Source of the DNA: Mixophyes australis
Taxonomy: Eukaryota; Chordata; Amphibia; Anura; Limnodynastidae
Assembly: GCA_036250195.1 (NCBI GenBank)
Contig: JAVHZZ010000003.1
Span: 331,623,694 to 331,687,693, forward strand
Direction: 5' to 3'
Length of the DNA: 64,000 nucleotides
Both the position numbers and the translations under genes were made by a program. The notes under the pieces were generated by a model that was not told where the DNA came from, did not search any database, and saw nothing but the letters and a program-made list of their open reading frames with translations. Below, one piece after another: positions 46,986 to 55,356 of the stretch (positions are counted from its first letter, which is position 1; each line of letters begins with the position of its first letter).

Positions 46986-48052
46986 ACTGTCCCTCATTAC
47001 TCCTCCAGGACGGTTGCCTGCTTCCGCTTTCACTGCGTCGGGTTGCTTAGCTAGGCAACGGGATGCTACCCCGGGTTCCCGACGGCGGCGGGTGACATGG
47101 AAGTTAAACAATTTAATAGGAACATAATGCTTTGCTTTGTGTTTTCATGAAGTGCGTTACAGTATTGTCATCAAGGGTCGCCAGGTCTCATGTTACTGCT
47201 TCCAACATATGTATACACATAAGCTTAAATAACTCCGGTCAAATATATGAACCCCTAGCACTACACCTTTAGCATTACTTATTTATAAGATAACCATTCT
47301 TGCACTCAGTGTTAGGAAGCACACTTCTCTTTCGGCAAGCCAAGAGTAAACCGCCCAGCCAATTTCAATTCACAGAACATCTACCTCTTTATCTTTCTTC
47401 CTTCCTTCCTTTTTCTGATACCTCCAAACACACACAATTAGTTTCAAGCTAAATTGAGAAGAACACTGAATTGATTAGTATATTCATTAAACTTAGATGA
47501 TAATATATAATTTAAAATAAATCTTCACAGGCATAGGTCATCAAGAGCCAAACAGTTAATGGTCAGCAAAAATAAATATTTTAGACAAATTCATTGAACT
47601 AGTATAGATGAGTCATTGTCCCTAATAAATTCCCTGTTTTGTGATCTTCCATGTAAACAAGTGCATCAACTGGGCATCACAGCTGAAGCTCAGTACAGCG
47701 TGTTTTGAAATTGCCTACTTAAGAATCAGAGATAGTCACAATCTAAGGATGAGACATCCATCCTAAATCTTAGCAATTTTCTCTAGGAAGCATTTGTCAA
47801 CGTACACTTTTATGTGTGCTACAAAGCAGGAGATAAAATGTGACATTTATTTTTAATAAGGAAGATTAAAAAAAAGATTCTTTGAAGCGCCTGGAATCTG
47901 ATTGCAGCTAAAATAATCTTAATTCAACCTTACACATGTTGATAAATTGTTAGATGCAACAGAATACACATTACAATCATTACATTACTATTAAAACATG
48001 ATTATACATACCAAATGAACTAATATAGTAATAATCGATAGGAACAGATCTA
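46986..48052. other. Unassigned spacer
   Basis: A GC-rich patch at 46985-47100 contains gttgcttagctaggcaacg, an X-box-like palindrome, but no gene follows. The rest is AT-rich and featureless. Confidence 0.4.
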
Positions 48053-48994
48053 GGGGTAAATGTATCAAGGTCCGATTTTGCCAGCGTGTTTAAATCACAG
48101 CAAATTGTGGGTGTTAACCCGCGATTTTAGTCCCAAATGTATCAAGCTGCGATTTTTACCCTGATCTTCTAAATCACTGGTCATCTTTGGTGCTTTGCTG
48201 CGATGTAAAACACTCCAGTGTTAGCTAACTCTCCTGTGTTGTAGCAGCGAGTTGTATAAAACCATCACTGTTACACTGCCTGTCATACAGCCGGAGGTCC
48301 CGGCAGCTGTAAAAAGTATTAAAAATAGATCAAAGTGTAAAAAAAAAAAAAAGCGTGAGGTCCCCCCTCTATTCACTCTTAACCCTAGGGCTGTCAGAGT
48401 ACTGCTGGTTCAGTGAAAATCGGGGAAAAAATTTGCGTGGGGTCCCCCCTATTTTCACAGAACCAGCCGGGGTTGGTGGCACTATAGCAGGGGGACACAC
48501 AGCAGGGGTCCCCCTGCCATAATGACTAACCAACCCCAGGCTGCTCAGCGCTGGGCTGGATTCCCTAGGGAGTGGGGTCTGCCAAAAAAAATTAGCACCC
48601 CCCCAACCCCCCTAGGGACACCCAGACCAGTGCTGATAGCACTAGGGCTCTTCCTATATCCCTGGGCGGTGGGTGTAGGGTAATAACGGCGAATAATGTA
48701 TAAAAAAAAAGCAAACAGACGCCATTTTATTTTGTGGAACTACAAGTCCCAGCCAGCCTAGGTGCCATAAATAGTGTGGGCATGCTGCTTTTGTATAACT
48801 ACAAGCACCAGCATACTCATGGTAGTCAGGGCACGTTGGCACTTGGAGAACCACAAGTGCCAACATGCCCTGACTCCTACGGATGGCTGGGACCTGTAGT
48901 TCCACAAACCAAAATGTTTACAAAACCACAACTCTCTCATTAAAACCACTAACATTTATTAAAAATAATAAACCCACAATAAATACAGTGAACA
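48053..48994. mobile_element. Non-autonomous repeat that received the Gypsy insertion
   Basis: Begins aggggtaaatgtatcaagg and continues with inverted and repeated GC blocks (gcgtgaggtccccc / gcgtggggtccccc; agtgccaacatgccctgac against its complement at 48820-48835). It resembles a MITE-like amphibian repeat. It continues beyond the Gypsy at 57329 (tcatttacaccatatat, then aataataaatcccaaatata). Right end and family not determined. Confidence 0.5.
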
Positions 48995-48999
48995 CCCTC
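48995..48999. repeat. Target duplication (left), Gypsy element
   Basis: ccctc, identical to 57324-57328. Five bases is the size made by Ty3/Gypsy integrases. Confidence 0.95.
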
Positions 49000-49145
49000 T
49001 GTCACTCACCGGACCGTGAGTGCCTCTTCCCGGACATTTAGGAACCGTGGCCGTCCACCATCCTGAGGGTCTGCGCATGCGCAGCCCTTTTCTATACTTC
49101 AGTGTATACCCCTTTAACTCAATTGGCAGATCAGGCAACACTCCC

Positions 49146-49153
49146 TATATTAA
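49146..49153 (+). promoter_or_regulatory. TATA box of the Gypsy LTR
   Basis: TATATTAA. A start about 30 bp downstream falls at 49176-49177, exactly where the sequence complementary to the primer site begins (gcctgatctt, 49177-49186). It lies between 12-bp inverted repeats agatcaggcaac (49128-49139) and gttgcctgatct (49174-49185). Confidence 0.7.
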
Positions 49154-49533
49154 GCACCTGTGGTCAACACCACGTTGCCTGATCTTGGAGTCTCATTCCC
49201 CATGAGTCTCTGAAGGTGTTCCTGTATTCCTCGTGTATTCAGCGCTGCTGATTCCTGTGGTTTCCAAACCACTTCTATCCCTGTGGTTTCCAAACCACTT
49301 CTATTACTGTGGTTCCCATACCACTTCTACCATCAACTGTATCATCGTGACTGTTTGCTGATTCCTATCCGCTGCCTCCGTGCACTACAGTCTTCTAAAC
49401 CACTTCTACTACTGTGGTTCCCATACCACTTCTACCATCAACTGTATCATTGTGACTGTTTGCTCATTGCTATCCGCTGCCTCCGTGCACTCCAGCTTTT
49501 ACTTCACTCACCTGCTTCTCATCAAGTCTGTTT

Positions 49534-49800
49534 GCTGATTCCTATCCGCTGCCTCCGTGCACTACAGTCTCCTGCTTGCAACTCGCCTGTGTTCATCATC
49601 GTGACTGCCAGCTGATTCCTATCCGCTGCCTCCGTGCACTACAGTCTCCTGCTGGTAACTCGCCTGTGTTCATCATCGTGACTGCCAGCTGATTACTATC
49701 CACTGTCTCCGTGCACTACAGTCTCCTGCTTGCAACTCGCCTGTGTTCATCATCGTGACTGCCAGCTGATTCCTATCCGCTGCCCTGTGCACTGCAGACT
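49534..49800 (+). repeat. 77-bp tandem repeat in the LTR, ~3.5 units
   Basis: Units start gctgattcctatccgctgcc at 49534, 49611, 49688 and 49765 (last one partial). Diverged versions extend back to about 49283 (ccgctgcctccgtgcactac at 49369 and similar). The same array is in the 3' LTR at 55824-56090. Confidence 0.9.
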
Positions 49801-50559
49801 TACTTCATCTCTGTTGTATCTTCCTCGAGACTGCCGCTTGCATTACTATCTGCTACACTTCGTGATCAACAGCTCCTGGCCTGCGCTGCACTCCTGTGTC
49901 CCATCGCTGTTGGTTCCTGTGGTTGCTACTGGTTACCTCCGTGTGCCGCTGAGTCCTGCTGCTGTGGTCAGCGCTATCGTCCATCTCCTGCTGATCCGCT
50001 CTCCGCGCCTTCACGTGTTCCACTGGTCTCTACCCTCCTGACAGCATTGGATTTGTATCTCATCTACTACCCTCTGCTGGATCATCTCCATTCTCCTGGG
50101 TCCCTTCTGAGTCCAGTTCCACGTGTTGCTGACTCCTGTGGATTCGTGTCCCTGTTGGTCTACTCACCTGTGCTCTGCACCTGCTAGACCGCTGCCTCAC
50201 CTATCCAGGGACTTCCTATCCAGTCGGCCTCCAGCCGCTCAGGTACCGCTGCATTCTCATCTGACTGCTACTGCTGAACCACGGTATGCATACTTCTCAT
50301 TGACTGTGCTGTGTATTGCATATCTTGCTGGACTGTGTTTGGTTCTCTCTGGAGTCTGCTATCCGCTGAGTCTATTGCTATCATTGACTGTGTTATCATT
50401 GTGCTGGACTACTTCAAGAGACTTTCTAGATTGCAGACCTGCTCAGTCATTTATATATATATATATCTATATTGTGCATATTACTGTGGATCGTGTATAA
50501 GGTGCCTGTGTATATCCTGTGTTGCAGCCTTCCCTTGTGCACCTCCTCACATATATATT

Positions 50560-50819
50560 CAGTGGTACAACTTGCTGATGCCAGACCACTGATCCCTGTT
50601 TCCGGTATCACCTGTTCCATTATCCTCTCACATAGCAGTGGTACAACTTGCTACCGCAGACCACTGACTACCCGGATACCTCCACTTGGATTCCATTCCT
50701 TCACTCTGACAGCGGTACAACTTGCTACCCGCAGACCGCTGACTCTCATCACCTCCTTGTTTCTGTTGGACATTCCTCCTCACTATAGCAGTGGTACAAC
50801 TTGCTATCGCAGACCACTG
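50560..50819 (+). repeat. Four hairpin repeats in the LTR leader
   Basis: Each unit is cagtggtacaacttgct...accactg, spaced about 75 bp: arms at 50560/50585, 50636/50660, 50710/50735, 50789/50813. The 7-bp arms pair exactly in every unit. In unit 3 both arms changed together (cagcggt with accgctg), a compensatory T-to-C and A-to-G pair. This supports selection for RNA pairing, for example in packaging or translation; the role is inference. Confidence 0.8.
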
Positions 50820-51035
50820 ACTACCTTCACGTGCCTTGTCCATACAGTTCCTTGTGTATTATTACCTCATTATTACCAGTGTTGCTAGTCATAGACTTTC
50901 CTGAGCATCTCATCGGCCATCATTTCATGTTCCGTGATCACCCAGCTACCAGAGTACGCTATTACCATCTACATTGCTCTGGTAAGCCTACCATCTGGTG
51001 ATCCCTGGGTAAAGACTCCTAGTGCCCGTGACAGT

Positions 51036-51045
51036 AAGATCAGGC
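51036..51045 (+). other. Primer-binding site for self-priming
   Basis: aagatcaggc, starting two bases after the LTR, is the exact reverse complement of gcctgatctt at 49177-49186, the predicted first ten bases of the element's RNA. There is no TGG start as in tRNA-primed elements. This is the arrangement of Tf1 and the sushi group, where the RNA 5' end folds back to prime reverse transcription. Confidence 0.85.
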
Positions 51046-51046
51046 T

Positions 51047-51979
51047 ATGACAGACCCAGATGCGGAACCTACCGCCAAAGAGATGCTGCAACATCTGGTT
51101 AGCCGTGTGGAGCAACAGGATGCCCGCCAACAGCTGTTACTTCAGTGTTATCAGTCATTAACCTCCCAAGGAACATCTGGACAGACTGTGACAGCTACTA
51201 CTGAAGCTCCTGTGCTCTCCTCCGTTTCCCCATTGCCATCCCAGGTGTCTACAGCTCCCACGCTTCACCTGCCTACTCCGTCAAAGTACGATGGAGACCC
51301 CAAAACTTGTAGGGGTTTCCTTAACCAATGTTCAGTCCATTTTGAGCTCCAACCTCAAAATTTTTCTACCCATCGTTCCAGAGTGGCCTATCTTATCTCT
51401 TTGTTTTCAGGACAAGCCCTGGCTTGGGCCTCCCCTCTGTGGGAGAGGAACGATCCAATATTACAAGATAGTGCCAAATTCATTTCTACATTCCGAAGTG
51501 TGTTCGATGAACCAGGTCGTGTGACCTCCGCTGCTTCCAGCATCCTCCGTCTGCGACAAGGATCTCATACTGTAGGCCAGTACGTCATTCAATTTAGGAT
51601 CTTAGCCTCTGAACTTCAGTGGAACACTGAAGCCCTAGTTGCCGCCTTCTGGCAGGGGCTTTCCGATAAAATTAAAGATGCACTGACTACTCAAGAGCTT
51701 CCTTCGTCACTCGAAGATTTGATCTCTTTATGCCATCGTGTTGATATGAGATTTCGCGAAAGAGAGGCTGAGAAAACGACTTCTGCTAAAGCACCTCTTC
51801 GCTCTAACCCTCAATTTCGTCCAGTGTCACCCGCTGTGATTCCCATGGAGATAGGACGTTCCAAGTTATCTTCTGAGGAGAGGAAACGAAGAGTCAAGAA
51901 TAGACTCTGTATCTATTGTGCTGATTCCACTCATGTCCTCAGCTCCTGCCCTAAGAGATCGGGAAATGCCAGGCCCTAA
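51047..51979 (+). CDS. gag: Gag polyprotein (capsid + CCHC nucleocapsid)
   Basis: Gag of the sushi-type Gypsy, 310 residues, complete. It would assemble the intracellular particle that packages the element's RNA. Residues 1-40 are a Gln-rich N-terminal coiled-coil-like region (KEMLQHLVSRVEQQDARQQ). Residues ~80-245 are the capsid, including KYDGDPKTCRGFLNQC and AVIQFRI-like patterns as in PEG10/RTL gag. A zinc knuckle CX2CX4HX4C uses Cys288, Cys291, His296 and Cys301. The first ATG after the primer site is used. The stop at 51977 is in the pol overlap. Pol is reached by -1 frameshift at 51961. No stops or indels. Confidence 0.95.
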   Translation: MTDPDAEPTAKEMLQHLVSRVEQQDARQQLLLQCYQSLTSQGTSGQTVTATTEAPVLSSVSPLPSQVSTAPTLHLPTPSKYDGDPKTCRGFLNQCSVHFELQPQNFSTHRSRVAYLISLFSGQALAWASPLWERNDPILQDSAKFISTFRSVFDEPGRVTSAASSILRLRQGSHTVGQYVIQFRILASELQWNTEALVAAFWQGLSDKIKDALTTQELPSSLEDLISLCHRVDMRFREREAEKTTSAKAPLRSNPQFRPVSPAVIPMEIGRSKLSSEERKRRVKNRLCIYCADSTHVLSSCPKRSGNARP

Positions 51980-54900
51980 CTAGTTCTGGAGAGGTGAAGT
52001 TAGGGTCCCTGGAGTCCTCTCCATCGTCTATGAAATCTAAAGTCTGCGCTTTTGATGTGACTATTTCCTTTGCTACCAAAACCTTTGAGTCACAGGCATT
52101 GATTGATTCCGGAGCAGCAGGAAATTTTATTTCCAAATCGTTAGTAAATCAATGGTCTCTACCAGTGATTACCTTAAAAACTCCCATTACTGTGACGGCT
52201 ATCGATGGATCACGTCTCGTCAACGGTCTCATCACCCAGAGTACGTCTCCAGTAACCCTTCAGATTGGTGCTCTGCATCATGAAGAGATATCGTTTTTAA
52301 TTCTTCCTGTTACGACAAGTCCGATTGTCCTAGGCCTTCCATGGCTTCAGTGTCACTCTCCCCAGATTGACTGGCGCACCCCTCAAGTCACGTCTTGGGG
52401 GTCTGAATGTCACCATCATTGCCTTTCCCAAGTCATTCCTCTCAAGGTACAGCAAGCTTCCATCTCAGCTATTTCACCGGGACTCCCTCCTCAATATGCT
52501 TCATTTACCGATGTTTTTGATAAAGCTCAGTCTGAACGTCTTCCTCCTCATCGTTCTTGGGATTGTCCGATCGACCTTCTTCCTGGCAAGACTCCTCCCA
52601 GGGGCCGGGTCTATCCACTCTCGTTACCTGAAACTCAAGCTACATCTGAATATATACGGGAGAACCTCCAGCGTGGGTTCATTCGACCTTCCACCTCGCC
52701 CGCTGGAGCTGGGTTCTTCTTTGTCAAAAAGAAGGATGGATCATTACGCCCTTGTATAGATTTTCGTGGACTCAATGCCATTACTATCAAGAATCGGTAT
52801 CCCATTCCGTTGATCACTGAGCTATTTGACCGCATCAAGGGAGCCCGTATTTTTACTAAGTTGGATCTTCGTGGTGCCTACAATTTAATCAGAATCCGTT
52901 CCGGGGACGAATGGAAGACAGCGTTTAACACCAGAGACGGGCATTACGAATATCTGGTAATGCCTTTCGGGCTATGTAATGCCCCCGCTGTTTTTCAGGG
53001 CTTCATCAATGAGATTTTTCGGGACTTATTATATGTATGTGTCGTCGTCTATCTGGACGACATATTGATTTTTTCACAGGACCTGCCTTCTCACCACCAA
53101 CATGTGGCAGAAGTCCTCTCCAGGCTACGGAAAAATTCATTGTTCTGTAAATTAGAAAAATGTTCATTCGAATTACCCCAGATTCCATTCTTGGGGTATA
53201 TAGTTTCCGGAGTTGGCCTGAAGATGGATCCTGACAAAGTAAATGCTGTACTACATTGGCCCCAGCCAACTACTCTTCGTGCGATCCAGCGTTTTTTAGG
53301 TTTTGCCAATTACTATAGACGCTTCATTCAAGACTTTTCTTCCATTGCATCTCCTATTGTGGCCCTGACTCGAAAAGGGGCTAACCCTAAGCAATGGTCA
53401 ACTGAGGCTATTCAAGCCTTTCAAACTTTAAAAGAGTCCTTCTCTTCGGCTCCAATCCTTCGACAGCCTGATGTGACACTCCCCTTCTTCCTAGAAGTAG
53501 ATGCCTCTAATGTGGGCTTAGGAGCTATTCTCTCCCAACGCTCGGAACAGCAAAAATTCCACCCTTGTGCCTTCTATTCTCGGGGTCTCCTACCCGCAGA
53601 GAAGAATTATACCATCGGGGACAAGGAATTACTGGCTATCAAAGCCGCATTAGAGGAATGGAGATACTTGTTGGAGGGAGCTCGCCATCCGGTGACGATC
53701 TTCACGGATCATAAGAACTTGTCATATCTTCAGTCTGCCCAATGCTTGAACCCTCGTCAAGCAAGATGGTCTCTTTTCTTTTCCCGTTTTGAATTAATAA
53801 TTACCTTCAAACCAGCTGTCAAGAACAAAAAAGCTGATGCCTTATCTAGAGCCTTTGTTACGTCCTCTGATATAGAAGAGGTTTCCAACCATACCATTCT
53901 AGACCCCAAATGTATCTCACTGGCTGCTTCATCCACCAGAACGCTACCATTTGGGAAGACCCTTGTGCCTCCTATACTAAGGAGGAAAATCCTTTCGTGG
54001 TTCCATGCCTCTCGTTTTTCTGGACACGCCGGTGAACACAAGACTTTTGAGATCCTCTCTCGAAGTTACTGGTGGCCTTCAATGAGGAGAGACGTCAAAG
54101 AGTTCATTGCTTCCTGTGAATTATGTTCGCAATTCAAATCCTCCCGCAGAACTCCAGCAGGGTTACTGCGACCACTACCCATTCCGTCCAAACCATGGAC
54201 CCATATTAGTATGGATTTCGTTACTGACTTACCACCTAGTAAGAACCATAACACTATTTGGGTGGTAGTGGACAGATTTTCGAAGATGGCTCATTTCATC
54301 CCTCTGTCTGGTTTGCCTTCCTCGTCTATCCTGGCTGAACATTTCATTAAAGAGATCTTCCGTATCCATGGATGTCCATCTGAGATTGTGTCTGATAGAG
54401 GAGTACAATTCGTGTCCAGATTCTGGCGAGCCCTTTGTAAAACCTTGGGCATACGATTGGCACTCTCATCTTCTTACCATCCGCAATCCAATGGACAAAC
54501 CGAACGTGTCAATCAAGATCTTGAGACTTTTATAAGGATATTTTCATCAGCCAATCAAGACAACTGGGTAGAGTTACTCCCTTGGGCTGAGTTCGCCCAT
54601 AACAACATGTACCATGAGTCATCATCCAAAACTCCATTTTTTGTGGTCTACGGTCACCATCCGTCTTTTCCGGAATTTCCTGCCCTCCCGCCCACCCAAG
54701 TTCCTGCGGTGGAGACTGTTTGTCAGACCTTTAAAAATATCTGGTCTCAGGTCAGAACCTGTTTAAAGAAGACATCTGTCAAATATAAATCTTTCGCTGA
54801 TAAGAAGAGGCGGGCTATTCCACCACTAAAAATTGGTGATCGTGTCTGGTTATCCACAAAAAATATTCGTTTGAAGGTCCCATCCATGAAATTCGCCCCT

Positions 54901-55356
54901 CGTTTTATTGGTCCATATAGGATCATTCAAGTTATCAATCGAGTATGTGTGAAACTCCTTCTTCCTAAGAATCTTCGGATTTCTAATGCCTTCCATGTAT
55001 CGTTGCTCAAACCTCTTATTATCAACCGTTTCTCAACTCCTCCTTCAGCTCCCCAGCCAGTTCAAGTCCATCAGGAGGAGGATTTCGAGATTACCGAGGT
55101 ACTAGACGCAAAAATTTCGCGAGGAGTCCTCCACTTCCTCGTTCATTGGAAGGGCTTTGGCCCTGAGGAGCGCTCTTGGATCAAAGCTGAAGATCTTAAT
55201 GCTCCTACCCTTTTGAAGAAGTTTTACTCCAAAAATCCGGACAAGCCCGGTTCCAGGCGTTCTGTGCCCACCTTTAAAAGGGGGGGTACTGTCACTCACC
55301 GGACCGTGAGTGCCTCTTCCCGGACATTTAGGAACCGTGGCCGTCCACCATCCTGA
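51955..55356 (+). CDS. pol: Pol polyprotein: PR-RT-RNaseH-IN-chromodomain
   Basis: Reached from gag by -1 frameshift, it has no ATG of its own near the start. Residue numbers here count from the GTG at 51994, giving 1120 residues. Protease DSG at 38-40. RT has LPxG-like and DLRGAYN motifs and YLDD at 353-356 (53050-53061). RNase H begins near residue 495 (FFLEVDASNVGLGA). Integrase has an HHCC finger (His671, His678, Cys708, Cys711) and the D,D35E triad Asp741, Asp801, Glu837. Chromodomain at about 1028-1085 (EVLDAKISRGVLHFLVHWKGF) is thought to target integration to chromatin. All catalytic residues are present, with no internal stop. The last 22 codons lie inside the 3' LTR. Confidence 0.97.
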   Translation, partial: EIGKCQALTSSGEVKLGSLESSPSSMKSKVCAFDVTISFATKTFESQALIDSGAAGNFISKSLVNQWSLPVITLKTPITVTAIDGSRLVNGLITQSTSPVTLQIGALHHEEISFLILPVTTSPIVLGLPWLQCHSPQIDWRTPQVTSWGSECHHHCLSQVIPLKVQQASISAISPGLPPQYASFTDVFDKAQSERLPPHRSWDCPIDLLPGKTPPRGRVYPLSLPETQATSEYIRENLQRGFIRPSTSPAGAGFFFVKKKDGSLRPCIDFRGLNAITIKNRYPIPLITELFDRIKGARIFTKLDLRGAYNLIRIRSGDEWKTAFNTRDGHYEYLVMPFGLCNAPAVFQGFINEIFRDLLYVCVVVYLDDILIFSQDLPSHHQHVAEVLSRLRKNSLFCKLEKCSFELPQIPFLGYIVSGVGLKMDPDKVNAVLHWPQPTTLRAIQRFLGFANYYRRFIQDFSSIASPIVALTRKGANPKQWSTEAIQAFQTLKESFSSAPILRQPDVTLPFFLEVDASNVGLGAILSQRSEQQKFHPCAFYSRGLLPAEKNYTIGDKELLAIKAALEEWRYLLEGARHPVTIFTDHKNLSYLQSAQCLNPRQARWSLFFSRFELIITFKPAVKNKKADALSRAFVTSSDIEEVSNHTILDPKCISLAASSTRTLPFGKTLVPPILRRKILSWFHASRFSGHAGEHKTFEILSRSYWWPSMRRDVKEFIASCELCSQFKSSRRTPAGLLRPLPIPSKPWTHISMDFVTDLPPSKNHNTIWVVVDRFSKMAHFIPLSGLPSSSILAEHFIKEIFRIHGCPSEIVSDRGVQFVSRFWRALCKTLGIRLALSSSYHPQSNGQTERVNQDLETFIRIFSSANQDNWVELLPWAEFAHNNMYHESSSKTPFFVVYGHHPSFPEFPALPPTQVPAVETVCQTFKNIWSQVRTCLKKTSVKYKSFADKKRRAIPPLKIGDRVWLSTKNIRLKVPSMKFAPRFIGPYRIIQVINRVCVKLLLPKNLRISNAFHVSLLKPLIINRFSTPPSAPQPVQVHQEEDFEITEVLDAKISRGVLHFLVHWKGFGPEERSWIKAEDLNAPTLLKKFYSKNPDKPGSRRSVPTFKRGGTVTHRTVSASSRTFRNRGRPPS
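51961..52012 (+). promoter_or_regulatory. -1 ribosomal frameshift signal (heptamer + stem-loop)
   Basis: G GGA AAT at 51961-51967 has the X XXY YYZ form in the gag frame. Moving back one base enters the pol frame, which is open from 51955. Six bases after the heptamer, ccctaact (51974-51981) pairs exactly with agttaggg (51998-52005) across a 16-base loop. Outer bases ccagg/cctgg (51969-51973, 52008-52012) extend the stem past a two-base bulge. PEG10, derived from a sushi element, uses the related heptamer GGGAAAC. Confidence 0.85.
55276..55286 (+). other. Polypurine tract
   Basis: aaaaggggggg, three bases (tac) before the 3' LTR: the plus-strand primer site. It lies within the pol reading frame. 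Confidence 0.9.

Larger units (their letters stand above)
49000..51033 (+). repeat. 5' LTR (2034 bp)
   Basis: Begins tgtcactcacc and ends cccgtgaca. Predicted U3 is short (about 177 bp, with TATATTAA at 49146) and the rest, about 1.86 kb, would be R-U5 and leader. It contains 77-bp tandem repeats, four hairpin repeats and a short (TA)n at 50452. I see no AATAAA. It has several short open frames that are identical in both LTRs simply because the LTRs are copies. Confidence 0.97.

Noticed and set aside
47020..47100. GC-rich patch with an X-box-like palindrome as a gene promoter
   Set aside because: No downstream gene or CpG-island extent; single motif only.
49534..49800. CRISPR-like regularly spaced repeat
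   Set aside because: Units are contiguous 77-bp tandem repeats in a retrotransposon LTR with no unique spacers, in a vertebrate genome.
49283..51001. Several 60-140-codon open frames repeated at 55573-57291
   Set aside because: They lie in the LTRs and are identical because the LTRs are copies; they track the tandem repeats and show no protein domain.
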